DNA from: Lachnospiraceae bacterium UBA4364 | Lineage (GTDB): Bacteria > Bacillota > Clostridia > Lachnospirales > Lachnospiraceae | Direction of reading: 5' to 3' | Length of the DNA: 64,000 nucleotides | NCBI GenBank assembly: GCA_002393955.1 | Contig: DGSK01000057.1 | Location: forward strand, 15,398 to 79,397 | Shown here: positions 33,067 through 42,195 of the stretch, in pieces | Layout of the letters: every line of letters starts with the position of its first letter | Numbering within the stretch: position 1 is the first letter of the stretch | The notes under the pieces: model-generated | Databases searched by the model: none | Seen by the model: only the letters and a program-made list of their open reading frames with translations | Told to the model about the DNA's origin: nothing | Translations under genes and position numbers: made by a program

Positions 33067-36014
33067 CTGCTTGCCTCTTCCTCAGCCTGCTTTATCGCTG
33101 CTATCAGGCTTCTCAGGCGGATCTTAACTGCACCTAAGTTCGTTACTTCGTCAATCTTTATCTGTGTATAGAGACAGCCTTCGCTCTCCAGTATGCTCCT
33201 GACCTCATCAGTTGTGATGGCATCCAGTCCGCAGCCGAAGGAAACAAGGTGGACCAGATACATGTCAGGCTGTCTTGAAACATACGCCGCAGCGGAGAAA
33301 AGTCTCGCATGGTATGTCCACTGGTTTCGAAGATTCAGGGTAAGCTTCTTCATATGGTGGCTTATTGAATCCTCGCTTATTACACCGAAACCAAGCTGTG
33401 CTATCAGTTTGTGTATGCCGTGGTTTATCTCAGGATCCGTATGGTATGGTCTGCCGGCAAGACACACGATCTTTTTGCCCTGCTGCCTGCACTCATCGAT
33501 TATCTCTGCAGCCCTTACACGCATTGCATTTTCATAAGCCGCATATGCTGCATATGCAGCCTCGCATGCAGCATTCACCTCGCCCCTTGATACAGGACCG
33601 AAATGCTTATTCATCAGCTCCCACATGCTCTTTTTGAAATGACCTTTATTGTGGGGGCCCAAATATTCACATATGTACTTACTCTTGCCGAAGTTGCGGA
33701 TGTTTGCTCCGATAACCTCCGGATATCCTGCTATCACCGCACAGTTATAATGATTTTCACCATGGTGCTCATTGAAATTAAAAGTCAGGCAGGGGAAAAA
33801 TATCGCATCCACCTCGTCCTCTATTAATTTAATGATATGTCCGTGAACCATCTTTGCCGGGAAACATACCGTATCGGAAGGGATAGTTCCCTGCCCCTTT
33901 ATGTACATCTTGCGGTTTGAAAAACCGGAGATCTTCACGCCGTAACCGAGTTTTGTAAAAAATGCATGCCAGAAAGGAAGCATCTCATACATATTGAGTG
34001 CCATAGGCAGACCAACGATCTGCTTAGGCTCTGTCGGCTGTGTCTCCAGAAGCTTTTCAAAATATTTTAATTTGTACTCATAGAGATTGTGCGAATCATC
34101 GGAAGACTTCTGCGTCACCGGCTTCTCACACTTATTGCCGCCGATAAATCTGCGCCCTCCGGGGAAAGTATTCACTGTTAAATTGCAGTGGTTATTGCAG
34201 CCGCTGCAGTTAATACTCTTAGTCTCGTAAGTAAACTCATCCAGTTCCTGCTTTGATATAAGTCCTTTTGCGTCCCGAGAGACTTTACCTGACCTGACTG
34301 CAGCTGCATGTGAACGCTCTGCATAAAGGGCCGCACCATAAGCACCCATCATGCCGGCAATATCAGGACGTATCACATTTACCCCCAGCTCTTTTTCAAA
34401 TGCACGAAGGACCGCATCATTAAGGAATGTTCCGCCCTGAACCACTATCCTTTCTCCCAGCTCCTTCGCAGTGTTGACACGGATTACTTTATATAATGCA
34501 TTCTTTACCACGGAAATGGAAAGACCTGCGGAAATATCTTCAACGGACACGCCCTCTTTCTGCGCCTGCTTAACCGACGAATTCATGAACACGGTACATC
34601 TGGAACCAAGGTCCACCGGCTTTTTACCAAAGAGCCCGATCTTTGCAAACTCGGCTATCTCATATCCCAGGGATCCCGCAAAAGTCTGAAGGAAGGAGCC
34701 GCAGCCGGAAGAACAGGCTTCATTAAGGAAGATATTGTCAATGGCACCATTCCGTATCTTAAAGCATTTCATATCCTGACCGCCGATATCGATGATGAAT
34801 TCAACATCCGGCAGGAAGAATTTAGCAGCAGTAAAATGTGCCACAGTCTCTACTATGCCAAGGTCAATACCGAGAGCAGACTTCATCATCTCCTCACCGT
34901 AACCGGTAACCGCAGCACTAGTGACTTTTATGTCGGGATATTTTTCATACATTTCCTTAAGCAGCTCAACCACCACATCAATGGGACGTCCCTGATTGGA
35001 GGTATAGCGTGAATAGAGAATGCTGCCGTCCTTATCGATCAGCACCAGCTTTAAAGTAGTGGAACCGGAATCTATCCCTAAGAAAACCTCTTCGGAAATA
35101 TCAAAGCTGTCTCTGTGCTGCACGGTGTCTTTTGCATGACGCTCAGAAAATTCTTTATACTCAGCCTCGTCCTTAAATAAAGGCTCAAGGGCATTGTCAG
35201 CAGAGAATTCCCTCTTCTCGCCTATCTTTGCAAGAGCTTCATTTAAGTCTATGGATTCATTTGCATAATATGCTGCACCGAGAGCCACGAAAAGAAGTGA
35301 ATCATCGGGAAGGGTTCCCTTCAGATGAAGTGCCTCGTCGAAACTGTCACGGAGATATGACATGAATGTAAGGGGGCCGCCAAGATATACCACATTGCCC
35401 TCTATGGGATGTCCCTGGGCAAGGCCTGTAATAGTCTGATTGACTATTGCCTTGTAAATGCTTGCGGAAATATCCTCTTTCCTTGCACCCTGGTTCAAAA
35501 GAGGCTGGATATCAGTCTTTGCGAAAACACCGCAGCGTGACGCAATTGAATAGACCTTGTCCGAATTCATGGCAAGTTCATTCATCTCATCACCGGTGAT
35601 ATTCATTAGGGATGCCATCTGGTCTGCAAATGCACCCGTACCTCCGGCACAGGTTCCGTTCATGCGGACTTCCAGATTGCCTTTTAAGAAAAGTATCTTT
35701 GCATCTTCGCCGCCAAGCTCTATTACCACATCGGTATCAGGAATACGGTTTGATACCGCAACCTTTGTGGCATAAACCTCCTGCACAAAAGGAATGCCCG
35801 CATTTTCAGCGAGTCCCATTCCTGCCGAGCCGGATATCGCCAGCTTTACGGGCTCCGTGATATTAAACTTTTTGATAACCCCTTCCACAACCTCTTTGGT
35901 CTTTTCGATTATCATTGCAAAATGACGCTCGTAACTGTTATGGATTATCTTATTTTCATCATCAAGCACCACACACTTTATCGTGGTGGAACCTACATCT
36001 ATACCTATTCTCAT
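33063..36014 (-). CDS. double BadF/HgdC-type ATPase activase with DUF2229 region, candidate plasmalogen synthase component
   Basis: A 983-residue protein with two ASKHA ATPase domains: the first begins RIGIDVGSTTIKCVVLDDE (residue 2), the second VFLGIDSGSTTLKLVLIDKD (about 310). Each has a Cys loop that can hold a bridging 4Fe-4S cluster (NGTCAGGTGAFADQM; NEACSSGCGSFLQTFAG). A Cys-rich joint (NCSGCNNHCNLTV) near 600 leads to a DUF2229-type domain. Such activases drive electrons to a dehydratase/reductase with ATP. ATG 36014 follows GAGGACGAA; an earlier start at 36095 lacks support. It overlaps the downstream subunit gene. The pairing resembles the pls genes of C. perfringens. Confidence 0.85.
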   Translation of the reverse strand: MRIGIDVGSTTIKCVVLDDENKIIHNSYERHFAMIIEKTKEVVEGVIKKFNITEPVKLAISGSAGMGLAENAGIPFVQEVYATKVAVSNRIPDTDVVIELGGEDAKILFLKGNLEVRMNGTCAGGTGAFADQMASLMNITGDEMNELAMNSDKVYSIASRCGVFAKTDIQPLLNQGARKEDISASIYKAIVNQTITGLAQGHPIEGNVVYLGGPLTFMSYLRDSFDEALHLKGTLPDDSLLFVALGAAYYANESIDLNEALAKIGEKREFSADNALEPLFKDEAEYKEFSERHAKDTVQHRDSFDISEEVFLGIDSGSTTLKLVLIDKDGSILYSRYTSNQGRPIDVVVELLKEMYEKYPDIKVTSAAVTGYGEEMMKSALGIDLGIVETVAHFTAAKFFLPDVEFIIDIGGQDMKCFKIRNGAIDNIFLNEACSSGCGSFLQTFAGSLGYEIAEFAKIGLFGKKPVDLGSRCTVFMNSSVKQAQKEGVSVEDISAGLSISVVKNALYKVIRVNTAKELGERIVVQGGTFLNDAVLRAFEKELGVNVIRPDIAGMMGAYGAALYAERSHAAAVRSGKVSRDAKGLISKQELDEFTYETKSINCSGCNNHCNLTVNTFPGGRRFIGGNKCEKPVTQKSSDDSHNLYEYKLKYFEKLLETQPTEPKQIVGLPMALNMYEMLPFWHAFFTKLGYGVKISGFSNRKMYIKGQGTIPSDTVCFPAKMVHGHIIKLIEDEVDAIFFPCLTFNFNEHHGENHYNCAVIAGYPEVIGANIRNFGKSKYICEYLGPHNKGHFKKSMWELMNKHFGPVSRGEVNAACEAAYAAYAAYENAMRVRAAEIIDECRQQGKKIVCLAGRPYHTDPEINHGIHKLIAQLGFGVISEDSISHHMKKLTLNLRNQWTYHARLFSAAAYVSRQPDMYLVHLVSFGCGLDAITTDEVRSILESEGCLYTQIKIDEVTNLGAVKIRLRSLIAAIKQAEEEASR

Positions 36015-36193
36015 TTCGTCCTCTTCCCTTAGGATCCGTCCCGAAATAAACCCGGCATCTCCCTTGGTCTGATTCATTCTGCGTGACACGTTCAAGTAAT
36101 TTCATTACCAGTCCTTACCGATACGATTTGCCAGAAAGGTAGGTTCATCAAACCGGGGATGCACCGCCGCAATGTGCCAAACGACCTCAGTCT

Positions 36194-39148
36194 CTACAGC
36201 CTCTTGATAAATTTAAGATAGCTGAGACCTATCTTGCTCCATCTAAAGCCCAGCTTCTCAAGCTCTGCCGTCGTGTACTCATTACTGATGGGTACATTCT
36301 TGGAGGCTGATGCGATCGCATTATAGAATGAAAGCACCATAACTCCCTTGTCGGCAATCTGTTCCTTAAGGCTCATTTCAAATACTTCCCTGGGAACACG
36401 CTTGGCACTAAGCATAAACTTTTTGCAGAGCGCATCCAGATTATATACATTCGGGTTATAAAGGTTGTAAATATTATTTACATGGTGGTTCATCGCAAGC
36501 AGCACATATGCCTCCGCACACTCGTCCACCGGTGTAAAGTCTATTGGATACTCAGCGAGCTCTTTGGAATACATCTTGACCTTGAGTAATCCCTTGAAAC
36601 GCTCCAGGAATCCGTTGTCGCTTGCATTCTTCTGGAACATGCCGTCTGACTTTCTCCAGGTCAGGTTTCCTATACGGAAGATATTGGCCTTAAGCCCGGC
36701 CTCTCTGGCGAGAAGCACACGTTCCTCGGACTTATACTTTGAATGAATGTAAACATTCTGCTCATAGCTCTGACCAATATCCAGGCAGAACTCGTCGAAC
36801 TTCGCATCGGAATTGCTCTGTGCTACCGTTCCCGCTCCGTTGACGCTGGCCGTTGATGTATGCTGGAGCACTGCACCTGCAGCCTTACAGAAATCGATCA
36901 CATGCTGGGTTCCTATTACATTGGAACGCTCAAAATCCTCATAATGTCCGGCATGATGCACATTGGCTGCCACATGGAAGACCATATCGATCTTCTTTGC
37001 AAGTATCTCATACTCTGACTCCGTCAGGCCGAACTTATCCAGCTCTATATCACCCTTTACCACCTTATAAGAGAATTTCTCATATTCCTTCGGGAAATAC
37101 GTCTTAAGCGTAGGCTTGAGCTTGTCTATATTACGGACGAGGCAGACAACATGGAGATTGCGCCTTAAAAGCTCTCTTAAAATATGCGCACCAAGGAAAC
37201 CTGTCGCTCCGGTAAGCAGTACATACTGGGGATCCGCTTCATAAAACAGATTACTGTTATGCCGGATAAGTGAATTTACATCCACCTTTTCCTCTTCTTT
37301 CTTCTTTTCCTGGGAGCTGCCGTTTAAGAGCATCTCCTCAAGCATTTCCACAGTAGGGAACTCATAAATATCCTGAGCCTGGACGCCTATGATGGTGGCA
37401 TACTCCAGGGCAGACAAGGAATCGCCGCCGCGCTCGAAGAAATCATCCTTAATTCCCACATCGCTGATGCGAAGTACCTGCTCCATTGCATCACAGAGAC
37501 GCTTCTGCTCTGCGGTGGAAGGCGCTACATAATCTTTCTTACGCTCTTCCTTTTTGTTCTTTAACCACGCCATGACTTCATTGCGCTTTGTCTTCAGGGT
37601 GGTAGTCTTGGGAAGGTCACCGGGACGGAAATCCAGACCAACTACCTTTTTATAAGGGGGCAGCTTATCGTTCATTTCCCGGATTCCATTCTTGATGACA
37701 CGGATAGTTGTGTCCCTCATGCTCTCGGGAACTATCAGAGCAGAAATCTTTCCGCTGTCCTCATATACAAATGCATCCTTTACACCGGATATCTTCATCA
37801 GATATCCTTCGATCTCTTCAGGATATATATTCTTTCCGTTATCAAGGATTATCAGATTCTTGGCACGTCCGGTTATGAACAAATATCCATCCTTATCTAT
37901 ATAGCCAAGGTCTCCGGTCTTAAACCACCCTTCATCAAAGGCAGCTTCGTTTTCCTCCGGATTCTTATAATATTCCAGCATCACGGCATCACCCTTAAGC
38001 TGGATCTCTTCATTTTTGATCCTGACATTCATATAGGAAGCTGGCTTTCCGACGGAACCTATCCTGTCGCTCCCGGGACAGTTCGCAGCTATAAGGGGGG
38101 CACACTCAGTCATGCCATATCCCTGATATACATGAAAACCGAAGCCGTCCAGGGTCTCTGCAATCTCCGGACGAAGTGCCGAACCTCCTACCACTATGGT
38201 ATGGAGCTTTCCACCGAAAGCATCATAGATAGGCTTATACAAAGATCTCTTGGCATCAATATTAAGCTTGTTCAGGGTGCCGTCAACACGTTTGGCAAAT
38301 TTTATTTTCTTTTTATATTTAGGGGAAGACACAGCCTCCATGATCTTTTTATAGAACATCTCGGCAATGGCAGGCACGACCACCATGACCGAAGGGCTGA
38401 AACGCTTCAGATTGGCAACAATATTCTCCAGCTTATCATTGATGCAGATAGTGGTTCCGGTATATAGAATGCCCAGATTGCCGACAGTCAGCTCAAATGT
38501 ATGGTATATGGGCAGAACAGACATGACCACAGGCTCACCCGGTACTTCCTTGTCATAGCCCATGCGGTAGATCTCGTTGATATTGCTGACTACATTTTTA
38601 TGGGAAATGAGCACACCCTTGCCGGCACCGGTGGTTCCGGAAGTAAAAAGCAGAAGGCAGGGATCCTCCGGCTTTACCTTGGGAAGCTTGCCACGCTCAG
38701 TGCGAAGCATCTCACGGTACATCGTGCCGGACAAGGAATAAACCTCCCGCCTGTCCTTATATTCATCATCAATCTTTTTGATATCTTTGATCCAGGGCTC
38801 AAATTCCTCGGCAACAAATACCATACGGGCTTCACCCCTGGTTATCAGGCCCAGAATCTCCTCCTTTGGGAGCAGCTTATCAATAGGGACAACTACATTT
38901 CCGCTTATGGCAGATGCTAAAAATGTGACAATCCACGGATAGGAAGTGCCTCCGATTATAGCAATCTTTTCACCTCTGCACCCGGCATCCATCAGCCAGG
39001 TCGCCATAGCAAAACAATCCCTTGACAGCTCACTGAAGGTCTTTTCCACAATGCTGTCATACTGTATATAACGGTATGCAGTCTTATCCTTATATGCTTT
39101 GTTTATTTCCGAAACGAATTCCTGAAGATCCGTAAGCATTTTATTCAT
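36194..39148 (-). CDS. adenylation-carrier-thioester reductase (A-T-R) enzyme
   Basis: A 984-residue multidomain enzyme. The adenylation domain has LLLFTSGTTGAGKGVLISHK (about 170) and YGMTECAPL; the carrier domain carries FFERGGDSLSALEY with the phosphopantetheine Ser near 577; the C-terminal domain starts VLLTGATGFLGAHILREL (about 646), an NAD(P)H-dependent thioester reductase. A-T-R enzymes such as carboxylic acid reductases activate an acid, load it on the arm and release an aldehyde. There is no condensation domain, so it is not a peptide synthetase. Substrate unknown; a fatty acid is plausible next to the plasmalogen-like genes. The carrier needs a phosphopantetheinyl transferase not seen here. 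Confidence 0.85.
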   Translation of the reverse strand: MNKMLTDLQEFVSEINKAYKDKTAYRYIQYDSIVEKTFSELSRDCFAMATWLMDAGCRGEKIAIIGGTSYPWIVTFLASAISGNVVVPIDKLLPKEEILGLITRGEARMVFVAEEFEPWIKDIKKIDDEYKDRREVYSLSGTMYREMLRTERGKLPKVKPEDPCLLLFTSGTTGAGKGVLISHKNVVSNINEIYRMGYDKEVPGEPVVMSVLPIYHTFELTVGNLGILYTGTTICINDKLENIVANLKRFSPSVMVVVPAIAEMFYKKIMEAVSSPKYKKKIKFAKRVDGTLNKLNIDAKRSLYKPIYDAFGGKLHTIVVGGSALRPEIAETLDGFGFHVYQGYGMTECAPLIAANCPGSDRIGSVGKPASYMNVRIKNEEIQLKGDAVMLEYYKNPEENEAAFDEGWFKTGDLGYIDKDGYLFITGRAKNLIILDNGKNIYPEEIEGYLMKISGVKDAFVYEDSGKISALIVPESMRDTTIRVIKNGIREMNDKLPPYKKVVGLDFRPGDLPKTTTLKTKRNEVMAWLKNKKEERKKDYVAPSTAEQKRLCDAMEQVLRISDVGIKDDFFERGGDSLSALEYATIIGVQAQDIYEFPTVEMLEEMLLNGSSQEKKKEEEKVDVNSLIRHNSNLFYEADPQYVLLTGATGFLGAHILRELLRRNLHVVCLVRNIDKLKPTLKTYFPKEYEKFSYKVVKGDIELDKFGLTESEYEILAKKIDMVFHVAANVHHAGHYEDFERSNVIGTQHVIDFCKAAGAVLQHTSTASVNGAGTVAQSNSDAKFDEFCLDIGQSYEQNVYIHSKYKSEERVLLAREAGLKANIFRIGNLTWRKSDGMFQKNASDNGFLERFKGLLKVKMYSKELAEYPIDFTPVDECAEAYVLLAMNHHVNNIYNLYNPNVYNLDALCKKFMLSAKRVPREVFEMSLKEQIADKGVMVLSFYNAIASASKNVPISNEYTTAELEKLGFRWSKIGLSYLKFIKRL

Positions 39149-39250
39149 AGTAATTCCCCGGATAAATCTATGCAAAATTTCAACGCTATATTATAGCATA
39201 ACCACAATGGTTTTACTATCAGCGTTTAGATATTTCTCAGCTACTTATAC

Positions 39251-40330
39251 TTACTCGTACAGGCTCTCATAATCATAGTTCCTGTAAAACTCATCAACCT
39301 TATCAAAATATTCCATATAATTATCCTTTGTCAGCTCATGGGGAGAGTCCGGCTTTGACATTTCCTCAAGTATCATATCGCTGATCTCGCCGCTGAAATG
39401 ACAGTCGTCGGAATAGTTGTCCAGATCCATTACCATGTCCGTGTCATCGTAAAAGCAGAAAAGATGGATATTGTCATACTGCAGCAACTCACCGGATACG
39501 AAGCGGAATGTTTCCATATACCTGTCAAAGGTCCCGGTCGCTATCTGGTTGTTATACCAGTTGATGCCGCTATAGGGCGGTATAAAATAATAAAACTGCA
39601 CATCCGGGTGAGCCTTGGCGCTTGCAATGACATTCTGCTCGATGTTATCCCTGATGATTTCTTTTTCCGCATCGCTCAGATGCACCGTCAGATCCGCCAC
39701 GTATGGTTTGGGGAAATGAGCCAGCACTATATCCTTTCCCACGGGACGCGCGTCTGCAAATCTTGAGTACTCGTCAAAGCTGTTCGCAGGCACACCTCTT
39801 ATGGTACGCCCTAAGATTTCAGGAATGTAATAGGTTAATACCTTCTTGTTGAAAATGTACTCAACGTCATTGAGAATATTATTATCGTAAAGATAATCAG
39901 GGTGTGGTACTTCCGGACTGTCCATATCCTTATCAAACATGATAAACGCCATTTCCAGCGAACATACCACCACTTTCACATCCGGATTATACGAAAGCGC
40001 CCTCTCTGTTGACTCAGATATCTCCTTAAAATATGATCCCGCGTAGGAAATCTTTACAAAATCCATCCCCCAGCACTCATTCGCAATTGAAGTTTTGAAA
40101 TTCTCGGTCATGGAGGTTCCGGTGATAATACCCTCATACTCAAAGTTTCTTGCAATGCCGTCATTCTGGTATCTTTCATTATCAAGGACATAGGACAAGC
40201 CTTTTACGGGGGCATGGTAGTGAAACCAGGGATCAAAAGTGACGACAAGGATTATCACAGCCAGGAACAGTACCGCGGTGATCACGCATAGCTCTATGAA
40301 AAATTTTTTCCAGGGATTATTTTTATTCAT
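39251..40330 (-). CDS. SGNH/DltD-like membrane-anchored protein, MBOAT partner
   Basis: A 359-residue protein with one N-terminal membrane anchor (residues about 10-31) and an extracytoplasmic domain. GTSMTENF near residue 70 resembles block I (G-x-S) of SGNH hydrolases, and DDCHFSG near 305 resembles the Asp-x-x-His block. Proteins of this layout pair with MBOAT acyltransferases (as DltD with DltB, or AlgJ/X with AlgI) and move acyl groups to a surface polymer. An MBOAT gene lies 285 bp upstream on the same strand, separated by the structured element at 40345-40573. The acyl group and acceptor are unknown. Confidence 0.78.
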   Translation of the reverse strand: MNKNNPWKKFFIELCVITAVLFLAVIILVVTFDPWFHYHAPVKGLSYVLDNERYQNDGIARNFEYEGIITGTSMTENFKTSIANECWGMDFVKISYAGSYFKEISESTERALSYNPDVKVVVCSLEMAFIMFDKDMDSPEVPHPDYLYDNNILNDVEYIFNKKVLTYYIPEILGRTIRGVPANSFDEYSRFADARPVGKDIVLAHFPKPYVADLTVHLSDAEKEIIRDNIEQNVIASAKAHPDVQFYYFIPPYSGINWYNNQIATGTFDRYMETFRFVSGELLQYDNIHLFCFYDDTDMVMDLDNYSDDCHFSGEISDMILEEMSKPDSPHELTKDNYMEYFDKVDEFYRNYDYESLYE

Positions 40331-40344
40331 TATTAGTATCCTAC

Positions 40345-40573
40345 GTTCCCCGTTACCGTACAGCCTGCTCTGGCGGTGGGGCCGTTCATTAAGCAGTTCT
40401 TACGGAACTGCCTAAGTATATTCAGTCCAACCGGGACCGTTCACACGCTACATCCATGTAGCGTTGTTCACTCGGGTCACCATCCGTGGTGACCCGTCCC
40501 TACTTTACATAAGCAGTTCCGAGAACTGCTAAATTCACTCTAACACCGCCAGCACAGGCTGCACGACGGGGAA
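40345..40573. repeat. 229-bp five-stem element between MBOAT and DltD-like genes
   Basis: The ends pair: GTTCCCCGT (40345-40353) with ACGGGGAAC (40565-40573), and CAGCCTG..GGCGGTG (40361-40378) with CACCGCC..CAGGCTG (40544-40561). Inside lie four hairpins: GCAGTTC/GAACTGC (about 40393-40411), ACGCTACAT/ATGTAGCGT (about 40445-40464), CGGGTCACCA/TGGTGACCCG (about 40473-40495) and AGCAGTTC/GAACTGCT (about 40512-40530). Linkers repeat GTTCAC or ATTCAC. It could be a structured RNA in the operon mRNA or a foldback transposable element. No clear target duplication was seen. Confidence 0.65.
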
Positions 40574-40615
40574 CTCACGCTGTGATATCACCAACAATTT
40601 CAAATTTTATTTTCT

Positions 40616-42130
40616 CTAAAACTTGAAGTATATAAAATCAGCCACAGTTCCAAGGCATACAAAGGATGCCAGGAAAAGCACAGCCGTAATCAACGCTGTA
40701 AACAGCGTGGGTTTATATTTCATTTCGTATATGTTCTTTCCAAAGAAAACAATAGCAAAAACACCTGCGAAAAGCATCGGCACAAAAATATTAAGGTGTC
40801 TTGTGGCAAAGGCAAAATCATTTAAGCCGAAAGAATTATAGAAAACTGCATCCGGCATGATGTTATCGGGAATGAACATCTGCTTAATAAATTCGACTGC
40901 ATCCCCCAGGCTGTCTGCGCGGAAAAATACCCAGGCTATATCTACTATAATAAAGGTGATAATGCGGCGTATAATAATAACAGCATGATGTAACAGTTTT
41001 TTTTCACCTGTGTTATTACCGTCATCATTTTCGGCTGCGAATGCTCCTGCTGCCGCTTTATCCCTTGCCGTCAATCCGGTCATGCGTTCTATTATCATTA
41101 TAACACCGTGTATTGCTCCCCAGACTATAAATGTCCAGCTGGCACCGTGCCAGAATCCGCTGATGAGAAAGATTAAAAAGATATTCATGTATGTGCGGAA
41201 GGCACCTTTTCGGTTACCTCCGAGAGGAAAATAAATATACTTACGCAGGAATCTTGTAAGAGACATATGCCAGCGTTTCCAGAAATCCCCTATCGAAATG
41301 GCTTTATATGGTGAGTTGAAGTTCATGGGCAGATCCAGATTCATCATCGTGGCTATACCTGCTGCCATATCACAATATCCGGAAAAGTCGAAATACAGCT
41401 GAAGTGCGAAAGCAAAGGAGCAGAACCATGCCTCCACTATTGACAGGTCTGAAAGTACAGTGAATCCGTACTCCACACCGAATGTAAACATCGGTTCTAT
41501 AATCAGCACTTTGGAGAGACCGACTGTAAACCGGATCATCCCCTTTCCAAGATTCTCAAAATCAGGAAGAAACCGCCTGCTGTCATTTAACTGCGGCATG
41601 AATTCTTCATGCAGAATAATGGGACCCATGATCAGCTTCGGGAAAAAGAAAATAAAGACGGCATAATCAAGTAAGTCATACCCTTTAGTCTCGCCCCTTG
41701 ATGAATCCACCAGCCATGCTATCTGCTGAAAGGTATAGTAGCTTATCGCTGCCGGCTGTATGATATTCCGTGCGGTAAACTCTCCTCCGGTGAGGCATAC
41801 AATATTTTCCGCAAAGAAATTGAAATACTTGAAATAAAAAAGCAATGCTACATTGAGCACGATACCCGCTCCCAGCAGCAGAGTCTTTTTACGCTTCCCT
41901 GCCTCATCCTTTCCGCATCCGGACAGTACCCGTGAAAGGCTCCAGTTTATGATGCTGTCGGCGATCAGTATCAGAAGGGGAACATAGCCATACGTATAAT
42001 AAAAAAGCAAAGAAGCTCCGGCAAGAACTCCTTTTGCCATCGTATTCTTTCCCAGCCGACGGAAGCTGAAATAAAGGATCAGCGTCAGGGGCAGGAAAAG
42101 CATCAGAAATTTATATGAAGCAAAACCCAT
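40616..42130 (-). CDS. MBOAT family O-acyltransferase (AlgI/DltB-like)
   Basis: A 504-residue multispanning membrane acyltransferase with about 11 segments. The family motif DFWKRWHMSLTRFLRKYIYF is followed by FLISGFWHGASWTFIVWG, whose His near residue 323 is the expected catalytic one. Such enzymes transfer acyl groups across the membrane to extracellular polymers. The partner SGNH-like protein is encoded downstream. The ATG at 42130 has no Shine-Dalgarno sequence; instead a strong hairpin (42141-42186) ends 11 nt before it, which may make translation conditional. Confidence 0.9.
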   Translation of the reverse strand: MGFASYKFLMLFLPLTLILYFSFRRLGKNTMAKGVLAGASLLFYYTYGYVPLLILIADSIINWSLSRVLSGCGKDEAGKRKKTLLLGAGIVLNVALLFYFKYFNFFAENIVCLTGGEFTARNIIQPAAISYYTFQQIAWLVDSSRGETKGYDLLDYAVFIFFFPKLIMGPIILHEEFMPQLNDSRRFLPDFENLGKGMIRFTVGLSKVLIIEPMFTFGVEYGFTVLSDLSIVEAWFCSFAFALQLYFDFSGYCDMAAGIATMMNLDLPMNFNSPYKAISIGDFWKRWHMSLTRFLRKYIYFPLGGNRKGAFRTYMNIFLIFLISGFWHGASWTFIVWGAIHGVIMIIERMTGLTARDKAAAGAFAAENDDGNNTGEKKLLHHAVIIIRRIITFIIVDIAWVFFRADSLGDAVEFIKQMFIPDNIMPDAVFYNSFGLNDFAFATRHLNIFVPMLFAGVFAIVFFGKNIYEMKYKPTLFTALITAVLFLASFVCLGTVADFIYFKF

Positions 42131-42140
42131 AATTTAAAAT

Positions 42141-42186
42141 TTTACAGCATCCTTGGATGCCATGCAACCGAAATGGATGCTGTAAA
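42141..42186 (-). promoter_or_regulatory. hairpin with alternative pairing just before the MBOAT start
   Basis: TTTACAGCATCC (42141-42152) is the exact complement of GGATGCTGTAAA (42175-42186). The arm next to the MBOAT gene can instead pair with a local GCATCC around the loop bases at 42153-42154 (GCATCC-TT-GGATGC). The two pairings exclude each other. It is followed on the minus strand by an A/T-rich run without a clear T-tract, so it is either a weak terminator after the 42196 gene or a translation switch. Confidence 0.45.
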
Positions 42187-42195
42187 TTATCATTA

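Noticed and set aside
40380..40540. Repeated AGCAGTTC/GAACTGC and GTTCAC units resembling a short CRISPR array.
   Set aside because: The units are inverted, not regularly spaced direct repeats, and no cas genes lie near; they form the hairpins of the five-stem element.
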